This document shows, piece after piece, positions 34,487 through 43,998 of a stretch of 64,000 bases of DNA. The position numbers and the translations under genes were made by a program. Source of the stretch: Planctomycetota bacterium (lineage in GTDB: Bacteria; Planctomycetota; UBA1135; GCA-002686595). Numbering within the stretch: position 1 is the stretch's first letter; every line of letters starts with the position of its first letter. The stretch spans positions 124,001 to 188,000 of the forward strand of contig NYUD01000091.1 of the NCBI GenBank assembly GCA_002683825.1, read 5' to 3'. Below the pieces are notes generated by a model. The model was not told the origin of the DNA. It did no database searches and saw only the letters and a program-made list of their open reading frames with translations.

Positions 34487-35122
34487 TTAGGTGGTCACAG
34501 GATGGAAGAGAGGAAGTAGCTCGTCAAGGCGTTCGATGAGTATCGAGGACCACGTTTCGAAGTTGTCTCCAGCTCGCAGGCGCTTGGTCAGGCCGTCGAA
34601 CGTTGTGAGTTTCCCTTCGAGAACATCCTCTTCTCGAATGCGCACGGATCCCTCGACGGTGACGATCTGAACCCAGCCGAGATGTACAGCACCTACCGGG
34701 TTGGAGTCGTCGTTCAGGATTCCCAACGTGCGGATGTCGAAGGAACCTTCGACGACGAGCTCTTCGGAGAGTTCGCGTCGGGTTCCAGCTTCGATCGGGT
34801 TGCGGGGGCCCGAGTCCTCCAGGTCCTCGGGGTTGATGTGCCCCCCAACACCGATCGACAGCCTGTTGTGGAGGCGTTGTTCCCCGCCGGTCGCGAGGCG
34901 ACGCATCAGAAGCGCTCGTTCCCCCTGAATCAGGACGGAGTAGGGAATGATCTGTTTCCACTCGGGGGTCCGTTCGGCCACCTGGCGCTCCACGAAGAAA
35001 CCGCACTCACCCACGATCTGCTCGAGACCCGCGCGTTGCCCGGGAGTCGAGAAGATCTGGAGCCCCTGCGGATAGGCTTCCGCAAAGAGATCTCGGCGAG
35101 GTACGACGTAGACGAATTCCAT
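34487..35122 (-). CDS. Nudix hydrolase
   Basis: 211 codons from an ATG at 35122. The Nudix box is recognisable: GVGGHINPED starts it, and EAGTRRELSEELVVEG supplies the RExxEE catalytic core, with a somewhat longer insert between them than the standard 23-residue spacing. The N-terminal 60 residues (FVYVVPRRDLFAEAYPQGLQ) are an extra domain also seen in uncharacterised phosphoesterases of this type. It probably hydrolyses a nucleoside-diphosphate-linked compound; the substrate is unknown. A promoter with a consensus -35 lies upstream, and a 76-codon gene follows in the operon. Confidence 0.82.
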   Translation of the reverse strand: MEFVYVVPRRDLFAEAYPQGLQIFSTPGQRAGLEQIVGECGFFVERQVAERTPEWKQIIPYSVLIQGERALLMRRLATGGEQRLHNRLSIGVGGHINPEDLEDSGPRNPIEAGTRRELSEELVVEGSFDIRTLGILNDDSNPVGAVHLGWVQIVTVEGSVRIREEDVLEGKLTTFDGLTKRLRAGDNFETWSSILIERLDELLPLFHPVTT

Positions 35123-35486
35123 GGTGAGGCCTTGCGTGGCCAGGTTGGAAGCGAAGAGTTGAGGGCCGAGGCCCGTGTGTGGCGACTACCTGAGCGGGGC
35201 GAGTCGGGTAACAGCCGATCGGCCGAGTGCCAAGGCTGCTGGGTAGGAACCGGCCCCTCCCGCTCCGTACCACGCCGTGCGCCCGAGCGATTGTGATACA
35301 TACCCCCCATCTGTCAAGGTGGCTACAGGGAGAGAGGGTGCTAGTTTTGGGACGATTTTTCGATCTTGGGAAACGTGCTCGGTAGTCCGGAGCGTGGGCT
35401 GTGGTGGCAGTGATGCGTGGTCTAGGTGGCTTTGATGCCTACCCTGCAGTACATCCTACGATGACTTAATTGACGGCAGGGAACGC
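35123..35486. other. Intergenic region between rnpB 3' end and Nudix gene
   Basis: This 364-bp stretch contains the Nudix promoter (35290-35317, minus strand) and otherwise no open frame with coding character. I see no tRNA cloverleaf and no clear rho-independent terminator directly after rnpB. About 170 nt of leader would precede the Nudix start if the promoter is correct. Confidence 0.5.
35290..35317 (-). promoter_or_regulatory. Sigma-70 promoter of the Nudix operon
   Basis: On the minus strand a perfect -35 TTGACA (35317-35312) is followed after 16 bp by CACAAT (35295-35290), a 4/6 match to the -10 consensus. Confidence 0.5.
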
Positions 35487-35872
<386 letters not shown>

Positions 35873-35904
35873 GGGATCAGGATAACGCCAAGAACCGCTT
35901 CCTG

Positions 35905-36357
35905 TTAGCGTGGTTCTCCGGCCGCGAGCCAGTCCTCGAGCAAGACCAGGGCGCTCCAGCTGTCGAGGCGGGCCTTGCGGTCCGGGCCGCGGTAGCCGGC
36001 CTCCGTCAGGCGGGATTCCGCCTCCTTGGTGGTGAGGTGCTCGTCGTACAGACAGATCTCGAGTTCGGGAAAGCGCTTTCGTAGGCCGTCGGCGAAGCGC
36101 AGGACGGAGCGAGCGCGCTCGCCCAGACGATCGGAGGGGGAGGTCGAGGCCGAGCCGGCGACCGGAGCGAGGGGGAGCCCGACGAGCAAGGTGCCCACGT
36201 CATGCTCCTCGAGGAGCCCCCTGAGGTGGTCGTAGAGCTCGGTCGAGGTGCCACCGGCCTGGGCCGGGTCGAGGGCGTTGCAGAGGATGCGAGCCGCGTC
36301 TGAATAGGCGAATCCGCTCTTGCGTTCGCCGTGATCGATGGCGAGGACTCCGGGCAT
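35905..36357 (-). CDS. ruvX: RuvX/YqgF family Holliday-junction resolvase-like nuclease
   Basis: 150 codons from an ATG at 36357. It has the RNase H-like fold with metal-binding acidic residues: LAIDHGERKSGFAYSD at the N-terminus, LLVGLPLAPVAGSAS in the middle, and CLYDEHLTTKEAESRL, whose Asp-Glu matches the DERLTT motif, near residue 110. A C-terminal Asp in RKARLDSWSALVLLEDWL completes the site. The family is essential or near-essential and implicated in pre-16S rRNA processing and recombination. The sequence NALDPAQAGG replaces the more usual PLxTI segment. It lies directly upstream of rnpB. Confidence 0.88.
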   Translation of the reverse strand: MPGVLAIDHGERKSGFAYSDAARILCNALDPAQAGGTSTELYDHLRGLLEEHDVGTLLVGLPLAPVAGSASTSPSDRLGERARSVLRFADGLRKRFPELEICLYDEHLTTKEAESRLTEAGYRGPDRKARLDSWSALVLLEDWLAAGEPR

Positions 36358-36379
36358 GGAAAGAGGATAACGAACCGTG

Positions 36380-37246
36380 CTAGGCAGCCAGCAATTCCAG
36401 CCCGTCCTCGAGCCCCCGCTGCACCTCCCGGCACAGCGAATCAAACCCCTCCAGCGAGATCCCGAGCGACCCCGCGATCGCCGGAGTGAATTTCACCTTA
36501 CTCGGGTCCGTTTCGCACCCCACGCCGATCGCCGTCGCAACCACATCTCCCAGGGCCACCAGGTTTCCCAACCTGCGCGCGTGCGCCGTCGGTCCCAGAA
36601 TGGGCGAGTGATGAAACCGAATCCCATCCGCCGTCCCCAGGGATAGCTGCCAGTGGGCCGACAGGCGCGCGCCCAGCTCCGTATGGCAAGTGTTGAAGGT
36701 CTCCACCTCGGCCTCTTGTCCGTTCAGGCCATGGCTTTCGTCCACGCATTCTTGGGACCCTGCGCTTCGGTCGTGGAGGTGACTGGCCAGGACCAACTTG
36801 CCAACGTCGTGCAGGAGCGCTGCGCAGAACGCCTCCGGTGCGATCGGAGTCCGGCAGAAATTGCGCGCCAGGTCCACGGCCATGGCTGCGGCGACCGAGT
36901 GCTTCCAGAGCTCACCCTCCGAAAGTCCGTACTCCGGCAAGGCCTGTTGCATCCATTTGCGGACGGACAATCCCGCTGCCAGCCCCAGGGCGAGGCCGGG
37001 CCCGACACGGATGAGCGCTCCTTCGATGTTGTGAAATTGGCGCTGGGAGCCGGAGCCCGACCGGTTGGCCCAATCCAGGACCCGTTCGCGCAGCTCCACG
37101 TCGCCATCGACGATCTCGGCGAGTTCGACGGAGGTCCAGCTACTCTGCCTCATCACCTTGGAGAGGCGCAGGCCAGGCGTGGAAAGCGGCTTGAATCCGG
37201 AGGCTTTCCGTACGAGTGAATCGATGTCGAGGGTCGCTAGGTTCAT
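36380..37246 (-). CDS. HDOD domain protein
   Basis: 288 codons from an ATG at 37246. The protein is all-helical with the HDOD layout: a first helical half (SWTSVELAEIVDGDVELRER, then VLDWANRSGSG) and a second half with the HD-like motif ALLHDVGKLVLASHL and a later FHHSPIL. HDOD domains are HD-superfamily relatives, usually non-catalytic, acting in signalling. Here the His-Asp pair is present, so residual phosphohydrolase activity cannot be excluded. No receiver, GGDEF or EAL domain is attached. It sits 22 bp upstream of ruvX. Confidence 0.85.
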   Translation of the reverse strand: MNLATLDIDSLVRKASGFKPLSTPGLRLSKVMRQSSWTSVELAEIVDGDVELRERVLDWANRSGSGSQRQFHNIEGALIRVGPGLALGLAAGLSVRKWMQQALPEYGLSEGELWKHSVAAAMAVDLARNFCRTPIAPEAFCAALLHDVGKLVLASHLHDRSAGSQECVDESHGLNGQEAEVETFNTCHTELGARLSAHWQLSLGTADGIRFHHSPILGPTAHARRLGNLVALGDVVATAIGVGCETDPSKVKFTPAIAGSLGISLEGFDSLCREVQRGLEDGLELLAA

Positions 37247-37355
37247 TCGCCATTCGCCCCCACACGAGGCGCGTATGGCTCACCTTCGGGCGGCCGAAAG
37301 GCTCTTCTTTACGGAACCCGAGAGCTGAAGGCGCTCTCGCGGCGATCCGTGCGGT

Positions 37356-38432
37356 CTACAGGAAGTGTTTTCCCTCGCGCTCCAGGCGGTCCACGATTCT
37401 GCGAACATCTTGCGCCCGATTCCGCGGGCAGACCAAGGTTGCATTGCCGGCGCGCACGACGATGAGGTTCTCGACGCCGATCAGCGCGATCACCTCGTCC
37501 TCCTCGGCGTAGGCGAGACAGCCCCTGGAGTCCTCGGTCACGAGCAGCCCCCCCTCGCTCAGGACGGGATGGTTGCCCGATTCGTCTGCCGGATGCAGCT
37601 CGGGAAGCGCGGCCCATGACCCCACGTCGCTCCAGCTGTATTCGATCGGCAACACGCGCACGTTCGAAGCCCGCTCCATGACGCCGGTATCGATCGGGAG
37701 CGCCGGCAGGTTGGAGTACACCTCGTCCAGCGGGGCGCCGCTCGAGTACCGCTCGAACGCCACAGGGATTTCGGGTAGGTGCTCCCGCAGGGCGTTTTCG
37801 ATCGCCTTGGCTTTCCAGACGAACATCCCCGAATTCCAAAGGAAGTTGCCCGAACTCAGGAAGCCCTCCGCCTCTTTCCGCGAGGGCTTTTCGACGAAGG
37901 CTTGCACGGAGAACACTTCGCTTCCGCCGTGGTGGCAGGTCCGGGGGCCGACTTCAATGTAGCCGTAGCCCGTCGCCGGGTGATCCGGGCGGATGCCGAA
38001 GGTCACCAGCGTCTCGCCGCACTGGGCTTCTGCTACTCCGTCTTCGATCGTGCTCTGGAACTCCTCGACCGGCGCGATCACGTGATCGGACGGCAGCACG
38101 ACCTGAATCGCTTCCCGGTCGCGACGCAGCGTTTCGAATGCCGCGAACCCGATGCACGGAGCGGTGTTACGAGCCGCCGGCTCCGCCAGCACGTTCTTGC
38201 GCGGGAGGGTTGGGATCGCCTGGAGGACGAGATCGACCTGGCTCTCGGCCGTGACCACGAGCACGCGCTCGATCGGGACCAGCCCCTCGAGGCGCGCCTG
38301 GGTCTCGGCGATCATCGGCAATCGACCCGAGATGGGCAGGAACTGCTTGGGCCGGTCTCGACGACTGGCCGGCCAGAAGCGAGTGCCGGACCCCCCGGCC
38401 ATGATGACGCAGTAGAGGTGGGGATTCATCAT
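37356..38432 (-). CDS. manC: Mannose-1-phosphate guanylyltransferase
   Basis: 358 codons from an ATG at 38432 (a second ATG follows immediately). The enzyme makes GDP-mannose from mannose-1-phosphate and GTP for glycan synthesis. The N-terminal nucleotide-binding signature is IMAGGSGTRFWPASRRDRPKQ. Other conserved sites are LAEPAARNTAPCIGFAA, FGIRPDHPATGYGYIE, QAFVEKPSRKEAE and NSGMFVWKA. It has only the transferase domain and no C-terminal phosphomannose isomerase domain, so it is the single-function type. It lies 12 bp after the AsmA-like gene. Confidence 0.93.
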   Translation of the reverse strand: MMNPHLYCVIMAGGSGTRFWPASRRDRPKQFLPISGRLPMIAETQARLEGLVPIERVLVVTAESQVDLVLQAIPTLPRKNVLAEPAARNTAPCIGFAAFETLRRDREAIQVVLPSDHVIAPVEEFQSTIEDGVAEAQCGETLVTFGIRPDHPATGYGYIEVGPRTCHHGGSEVFSVQAFVEKPSRKEAEGFLSSGNFLWNSGMFVWKAKAIENALREHLPEIPVAFERYSSGAPLDEVYSNLPALPIDTGVMERASNVRVLPIEYSWSDVGSWAALPELHPADESGNHPVLSEGGLLVTEDSRGCLAYAEEDEVIALIGVENLIVVRAGNATLVCPRNRAQDVRRIVDRLEREGKHFL

Positions 38433-38443
38433 GTCATCAGCGA

Positions 38444-41400
38444 CTAGAAGCGCTTCCCCACGTCCGAAAAGCTCGGCAGGGGAAGGTGGCGGTCAGGGTG
38501 CTTATCGAACTTCCCACCGAGAAGCTCCAGGAGGGAGTTTCGAACCGTGATCTGGGGGCGGGAAAAGTCGCCTCGGACCCCCACTCGAAACAGGCTGTTG
38601 TTCAGCCAGTAGATGAGGCGGTGAACGATGCTACTTCCTTCCAGGAGGCTGTAGCGAACCTCGAGGTCGTAGCTGAGTCGTCCGTCGAGATCCTGGAAGC
38701 CCTTGCCGATCAGGTTGAGCAAGGCGCTGCGGATTTCCAGCATGGAGATGTCGATCACGCCCTTGCGTAGCGAGAAGCGCGCGTTGAGGCGATCGAAGAC
38801 CCCGGTCTTGTCGAATCCGAGTTGGCGGAAGAGGTCGCGAATGACGGGAATGGACCAAAGACGCCCCTCTTCCAGATAGATCGTTCCCCGGCCGGCCATG
38901 CCTAGAACGTCGCCGGGCGTTCCCGACAGTTGCAGCTCGGCGTCGAGGAAACCCTCGTCCGCGATGCTCGAGCGAAAAACGCTGCGTAGCAGCTTGTCGA
39001 TGTGGACCTTACTCAGGCGCAGGGCGACGTCGAAGCGGTGGGGGGGCGCCAGATCGATGCCCAGGGCTTTGCGAGGTCCGACGCTGTCGCGACTTCCGAG
39101 AGACTTGAGTTCGCCCCCTTCGAACTGCCCACTCAGGTTGTCGATGGTCAGGCGTTTGTCGACGTATCCGACGATCATGCTCGCCTGGTTCAGGGCACGT
39201 CCGGCGATCTGCGCCGAGAGGTTGTCCACCTTGCCCCACCCACGTACGCGACCCTCCTCGAGGACAAACTCGTCGATGTCGAGTTTTGCGTAGGTGATGT
39301 CGATCGGAAAACCACCCCCGAGCTCCAGGCCCCAGGCTTTGACCGGACCGCGGAGGGCGACCTTGCCGTCGCCTCCGAGCTCCCACGTGACGATGACGTG
39401 CGCCCAGGGGATGTCGACATAGCCGGCCAGGGCCACCCCGGAATCCTCTTGCGTTCCCGATACGCCCGGTACGAGAGCGCTCAGAGGTATGTCGTCGATG
39501 AAGAGATCCGCCTGGAGGGCGAAGCCGAAGGGGTCGGTCCAGAACCCCGTACGTTTCAACAGGGGGTCCGCCCGGTCGAATACACTCGCCTTTGAGAGCG
39601 GGAACATGTTCACGTTCCGCATCGCGATCTCATGCCCTCCCAGACGACCGCCGAGTTGATCGCTGGAGAAAATACCTTCGGATTGTGTGAAGACACCGTG
39701 CATGCCCTCGAGCGTCACGCGATCGTTTTCGAGCTGGTTGTCCCGGAGAAAGACGCGGTAGGTGTTCACCGGGGGGGCTGAAGAGTCCGGATTGAAGAGG
39801 CTCGTGGCAGCGATGTCGATCGGGCCAAAGAGCCGCTGACCCGAAAGATCGATCGCAATTCCAGGTTCACCATCGTTGTTTCCTGACATGGCAGCGAGGA
39901 ACGCGCCGCGCAGTGCAGGGTCGGAGGGATCGATGCCCGCCCCATAGAAATTGAGCAGCGCAGATCCGCGGGCTGGAATCGTGCCCCGGGCCGCCAGCTC
40001 GGCTCCGCCGGGCCAGGTCCCCAGGAACGAGAGCACGCTCTCGGTGCGGGCCTCCTCCTCGCTCTCTTGCCACGTTTGCAGGCAGAGCCTGCCGTTGATT
40101 TCGGGTACGCGTTTCTTGAAGAAGGAGGGGGTTACCTCGACCTCTTCCGGCCACGCCTCGATGTCCGACCGGAAGGGCAGCTCGGGATGGGCGCGGGACC
40201 CGTAGTAGCGCACACCCACGCGGCCGACCGCGCCGAGACTCTCGACCTGTTCACCCAGGGTGGGAAACGTGTCGGCCAGGATGTGAAAATTGCGGCCGCG
40301 TAAAAAGAGCTCGTCGATCTCGACCGAGAGGCCCTGGACCCAGGCCTGCGGCATGGAGTCTAACCGCGTGCCGGCGAAGATCGGCTCCTCCCGTGCGAAG
40401 CCCCGCAGCCTGGCTTTGGCTCCGCTGTGCTCCGTCTGATCGTTTTGAAAGTGGTATTCCACTCCGAACGAACGCCATACCCGGCCTTCCTCTGCGAGCA
40501 GCGTCGGTTTCGCTCCCCACACGAACGACAGTTCCCCGTCGACGTTCTCGAGCGGCACGGGAAGCTCGCTCCAGCGCACCTGGGCTCCGTGCACCTGGAC
40601 GTTGCCCGCACCGGTCAACCCCGCGGTTTCCGGGCCGGCGCGCAGGCGCCATTGGGCGCTCAAGGTTCCGCCCGAGGGTGCGTAGTCGGCCCAGATGTAG
40701 CGTGTGGCCGGGTTGCCCTGCATGGCCACGGCCAGGTCGTCGTTCACGGTGACCTTGTCCGCCGTGAGAAAGAGATCGAACTCCGTGTTCTCGGCGTCTT
40801 CGTCCTCCGTTGCGGCAGAGAATTGAGCCCAGCCCGAGACCTCGCCGTTGCCCGTCTTGGCGATCAGGTCGAAGGCCGCCGCGCGCCATGGACGGGGTCG
40901 CGTTTCGTCGAAGGTGATCCAGGTCTGACCGGAGAATTCCTCGATCGGTAACGGGAAGCCGCGCAGCTCCTCCTGTCGATCCGGAAAACCGTGGAACGTG
41001 AGTCCCGTACCGGCGCGCGGGCGCAGGTGAACCGCCAGCTCACGGGCCCACCCGGTCGGCGTGTCCGCCGGCCGCGCGAGAAACTCGACCGACGTGTCCA
41101 TCACTCCACGCGGGGCGAAGGCGTCCCAGACCTCGTAGTCGGTGATACCGAGGTTCTCGAGCACCGAACGATGGATCTGAAGGCTCTCGGCCCTGCACCA
41201 ACCCTGTACCCACGCGTCGTGCGGGACCTCGCTGCCGACCTCGCCCCAGGCGGTAAAAGGCGAGCCGTAGCAGTTGGCCTGCGCCTTTGCCGTCGCCGTC
41301 CAGGAGGTGTTGTGCCACAGATCCACCCCGGGGGGCGGGTCGAGGGTGGCCTCGAAGTCGAGGGAGACGTCCTCGAGCCATGTATCCAGAGCCGAAGGGT

Positions 41401-42265
41401 GCAGGCGGGCGTCGGTGACCGATGCGCGCAGGGATCCGGTCAAGACACTCTCCTCGCGAAACTCGAAGACCGCTCGTGCATCGACGGTGAGCTGTCCGCT
41501 GAAGTCCTCCACGAACATGCGGCCCAGGAATCCGGGCAACGCGAAGTTCTCGGTGGCGAGCGGAATCTCGCGAGCGCGGGCGGTCATCTCGAGCCGGTCA
41601 CCGTGCATTCCTCCGATCACCTGGACCGCTGCCGGTCCCCGGACAGCACCCGCCAGCTTGGGGAACAGGCGGCCCTCGAGCTGAAAATCTCCCTCGGCGT
41701 CGGGACGAGCCACGAGATCGATCGTGCCGATCTCCACCGGGCGGTGGTCGGGCATCTCCAGGCCGACCGAGAAGTTCGTGATGAAGAGTGTCGGCGGGGC
41801 AAGCTTGAAGAGGTTCGCCCGGGATGCAGCCGAGAGGTCCTGTTCGGGCAAGTGCTGCGAGACACGCTGGATGCCGTCCAGGAGGCGATCGGACACCATG
41901 ACCCGGCCGCCCTTGACGTGGATGCGGCGCATTTCGGAGAAATCCAGTCGCAGGGAGATGTGCACCTCGCGCATGCGCAGCAGCTCTTCCCCGCCCGTAC
42001 GACCCTGTCGGGGCGCGCGCAGGCACACTTCCTCGAGTGTGATACCCGGTTCGAACCACCGCAGCCGCACATCGCCGATCTCGAGCCCCTCTCCCAGGAC
42101 GCCGAGGTGCCGGCCCGCCTGGGTGCGCAGAACCTGCGCCAGGAGGCCGCTCTCTTCGAGGAGGAACAGCCCCGCGAATGTGATCACGACCGCCCACGTG
42201 GCGATCAGGAGGGCACGCCAGGTCCAGGTGCGCCAGGCTCGCCAGGTTCGAAACGACTTCAACAT
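38444..42265 (-). CDS. Large AsmA/TamB-like envelope protein
   Basis: 1273 codons from an ATG at 42265. A single N-terminal membrane anchor (ALLIATWAVVITFAGLFLLE) is followed by a very long, beta-strand-rich periplasmic part. AsmA-like features include ITLEEVCLRAPRQGRTGGEE and FSEMRRIHVKGGRVMVSDRL near the N-terminus, and in the last 250 residues AELQLSGTPGDVLGMAGRG, EIRSALLNLIGKGFQDLDG and NNSLFRVGVRGDFSRPQI. Such proteins form repeating beta-groove bridges that carry lipids between inner and outer membranes. It lies 23 bp after alr, consistent with an envelope-building operon. Confidence 0.82.
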   Translation of the reverse strand: MLKSFRTWRAWRTWTWRALLIATWAVVITFAGLFLLEESGLLAQVLRTQAGRHLGVLGEGLEIGDVRLRWFEPGITLEEVCLRAPRQGRTGGEELLRMREVHISLRLDFSEMRRIHVKGGRVMVSDRLLDGIQRVSQHLPEQDLSAASRANLFKLAPPTLFITNFSVGLEMPDHRPVEIGTIDLVARPDAEGDFQLEGRLFPKLAGAVRGPAAVQVIGGMHGDRLEMTARAREIPLATENFALPGFLGRMFVEDFSGQLTVDARAVFEFREESVLTGSLRASVTDARLHPSALDTWLEDVSLDFEATLDPPPGVDLWHNTSWTATAKAQANCYGSPFTAWGEVGSEVPHDAWVQGWCRAESLQIHRSVLENLGITDYEVWDAFAPRGVMDTSVEFLARPADTPTGWARELAVHLRPRAGTGLTFHGFPDRQEELRGFPLPIEEFSGQTWITFDETRPRPWRAAAFDLIAKTGNGEVSGWAQFSAATEDEDAENTEFDLFLTADKVTVNDDLAVAMQGNPATRYIWADYAPSGGTLSAQWRLRAGPETAGLTGAGNVQVHGAQVRWSELPVPLENVDGELSFVWGAKPTLLAEEGRVWRSFGVEYHFQNDQTEHSGAKARLRGFAREEPIFAGTRLDSMPQAWVQGLSVEIDELFLRGRNFHILADTFPTLGEQVESLGAVGRVGVRYYGSRAHPELPFRSDIEAWPEEVEVTPSFFKKRVPEINGRLCLQTWQESEEEARTESVLSFLGTWPGGAELAARGTIPARGSALLNFYGAGIDPSDPALRGAFLAAMSGNNDGEPGIAIDLSGQRLFGPIDIAATSLFNPDSSAPPVNTYRVFLRDNQLENDRVTLEGMHGVFTQSEGIFSSDQLGGRLGGHEIAMRNVNMFPLSKASVFDRADPLLKRTGFWTDPFGFALQADLFIDDIPLSALVPGVSGTQEDSGVALAGYVDIPWAHVIVTWELGGDGKVALRGPVKAWGLELGGGFPIDITYAKLDIDEFVLEEGRVRGWGKVDNLSAQIAGRALNQASMIVGYVDKRLTIDNLSGQFEGGELKSLGSRDSVGPRKALGIDLAPPHRFDVALRLSKVHIDKLLRSVFRSSIADEGFLDAELQLSGTPGDVLGMAGRGTIYLEEGRLWSIPVIRDLFRQLGFDKTGVFDRLNARFSLRKGVIDISMLEIRSALLNLIGKGFQDLDGRLSYDLEVRYSLLEGSSIVHRLIYWLNNSLFRVGVRGDFSRPQITVRNSLLELLGGKFDKHPDRHLPLPSFSDVGKRF

Positions 42266-42288
42266 GGAAAATGGAGTGCCCCGGGAGG

Positions 42289-43458
42289 CTAGCCCGAGAG
42301 AGCCTGGCGCTCCAGCCGGGCTTGGGGTACTCCCTCAACCTCGGCTGGAATCGTGATTCTCCGCACCCGCTTTCCCAGGGAACACAGGATCGCATGAGGG
42401 ATGGTCCCGAGTGTTCGGGCGATCTCCTCGGCCCGGATCCTGTCCGTCCCATCCGCCCCCAAAAGGGTTACCCGCTCTCCGAGCTCGACCCCCGCGATGT
42501 CCGTCACGTCTACGGTCGCGAGATCCATGGAGATGCGGCCCACCAAGGGGGCTCTTTGCCCACGTATGAGCACCGAACCAGAATGGGTATCCCTCCAGAG
42601 CATTCCATCCGCATAACCCCATGGGAGGACCGCCAGCCGTGTTTTTCGCATGGCCGTCCAGGTACCGTCGTATCCGACCCGCCCGCCCATGGCGATCTCC
42701 TTGAGCTGTACGACGCGCGTGCGTACGGAGAGCACGGGGCGAAGTTCGGCGGTCTCGAGGGACGGATGGGGTGAAACCCCGAAGGCCGCGATTCCGACCC
42801 GGCACGCGTCGTAGCGCGGCGACAATCCGGACAGTACACCGGACGAGTTGGCCACATGTAACTCCACTCCCACCAGGTAGTTTCGTCGACGGGCCCGGGC
42901 CACGAAGTCGTCGAAGAGAGCGACCTGCCGAAGGGCCGAGGGGGCGTTTCCACCCTCGCTGGCGGCGATGTGGGTCATGCATCCGCGCCAGTGCACGAAA
43001 CGCGAGCCCTCGAGCTCGGAAAGCAACTCCAAGGCCTCGTCCGGGCGCATTCCAAGTCGATTGAGCCCCGTGTCCACCTTGAGATGGCAGCGTGCGGGGA
43101 TCGAGGAGCGCCGTGCAGCACGTTCGAGGATGCGGGCGTGCTCCTTCGATACCAGCGTGAACTCGACCCCGTGGGGCAATCCGAATTCCGCTTCTTCCTC
43201 TAAGAACGGTCCCAGTACGAGGATACGAGAGTGAACCCCGCTTCTGCGGAGTTCCCAGGCCTCGTGAAACGTCGCCACGGCGACACGATCGACGCCGCAC
43301 CCCTGGGCGGCCGTAGCGACGGTACAGGCACCGTGTCCGTATCCGTCAGCCTTTGCCACGAGGATGAGGCTCTCGTGCCCGATGCGGCGCCTCAGATGTG
43401 CCAGGTTCGCGACCAGAGCACCGAGATCGACCTCCGCCCAACACAAAGTGTCTTCCAC
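42289..43458 (-). CDS. alr: Alanine racemase
   Basis: 389 codons from an ATG at 43458. It interconverts L- and D-alanine for peptidoglycan. The PLP lysine is Lys36 in LVAKADGYGHGA. HLKVDTGLNRLGM is a conserved barrel strand, and the second catalytic base Tyr is in GGRVGYDGTWTA. PWGYADGMLW and LVGRISMDLATVDV complete the active site in the C-terminal beta domain. The length is normal. It is the first gene of the minus-strand run alr-AsmA-manC and is divergent from the histone gene, sharing a roughly 220-bp promoter region. Confidence 0.95.
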   Translation of the reverse strand: MEDTLCWAEVDLGALVANLAHLRRRIGHESLILVAKADGYGHGACTVATAAQGCGVDRVAVATFHEAWELRRSGVHSRILVLGPFLEEEAEFGLPHGVEFTLVSKEHARILERAARRSSIPARCHLKVDTGLNRLGMRPDEALELLSELEGSRFVHWRGCMTHIAASEGGNAPSALRQVALFDDFVARARRRNYLVGVELHVANSSGVLSGLSPRYDACRVGIAAFGVSPHPSLETAELRPVLSVRTRVVQLKEIAMGGRVGYDGTWTAMRKTRLAVLPWGYADGMLWRDTHSGSVLIRGQRAPLVGRISMDLATVDVTDIAGVELGERVTLLGADGTDRIRAEEIARTLGTIPHAILCSLGKRVRRITIPAEVEGVPQARLERQALSG

Positions 43459-43572
43459 GAGCGAGAAGATAGTCCCTCGAAGGCGCGCTTCAACAAGCTA
43501 GTCCGTAGAAGGTCGTCGGAGACTTTTTGCGAATGAAGGCCAAATTCAGGCAAGAATCCCTAAATTCCTTCA

Positions 43573-43601
43573 TTGACACTTCCTGCTCCTGTGGCCATTC
43601 T
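43573..43601 (+). promoter_or_regulatory. Promoter of the histone-like gene
   Basis: TTGACA at 43573-43578 is a perfect -35 box, followed after 17 bp by CATTCT (43596-43601), a 3/6 -10 match. An 8-bp inverted repeat AATGAAGG (43532-43539) / CCTTCATT (43567-43574) overlaps the -35 box and could be an operator. Confidence 0.5.
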
Positions 43602-43678
43602 TTCGCCCGACAGTGTTACGACTGCTCAGGAACGTTCAACCAAACCACTTATCCCTTTCACGGGAATCGGTAAAGGAC

Positions 43679-43921
43679 ATGGTCAAGAGAAAAGCCAAGA
43701 AGAAGGTCGCCAGGAAGCCCGCACGCAAAGCTGCAAAGCGAAGGAAAGGTGGTGCGATCGACTACATCATCAGTAAGAGTCGCACCAAGGCCGTGGCCGG
43801 CATCAACGTGTCCGGCGACTTCTATCATGCTCTCGACGGAGCGGTTCGTGAACTGATCACGCTCGCCGAGAAACGCGCGGTGGACAACGGTCGCAAGACG
43901 CTGCGTCCGTACGATCTCTAG
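43679..43921 (+). CDS. Bacterial histone-fold protein with lysine-rich N-terminal tail
   Basis: 80 codons from an ATG at 43679 with AAAGG just upstream. Residues 1-25 form a Lys/Arg/Ala tail (KRKAKKKVARKPARKAAKRR) like eukaryotic or H1-type tails. Residues 27-80 match the histone fold: helix 1 (IDYIISKSRTKAVAG), helix 2 (DFYHALDGAVRELITLAEKR) and the loop signature GRKTLRPYDL, whose Arg72, Thr74 and Asp79 have the spacing of the archaeal histone R-T pair and R-D clamp. The chain ends right there, so helix 3 is missing. It probably binds DNA. It is transcribed alone, with its own promoter and a strong terminator, so it may be abundant. Confidence 0.78.
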   Translation: MVKRKAKKKVARKPARKAAKRRKGGAIDYIISKSRTKAVAGINVSGDFYHALDGAVRELITLAEKRAVDNGRKTLRPYDL

Positions 43922-43941
43922 TAAGTAGAGAGCGAGAGAAA

Positions 43942-43979
43942 AAGAAGCCGTCGGCCTCGTGAGAGGCCGACGGCTTCTT
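43942..43979. terminator. Strong hairpin terminator after histone gene and tsaB
   Basis: A perfect 17-bp stem AAGAAGCCGTCGGCCTC/GAGGCCGACGGCTTCTT with a GTGA loop lies between the convergent histone gene and tsaB. A-rich sequence precedes it and T-rich sequence follows, so it can serve both strands. Confidence 0.85.
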
Positions 43980-43998
43980 GCTTGTCTTCTCCCTGGAC

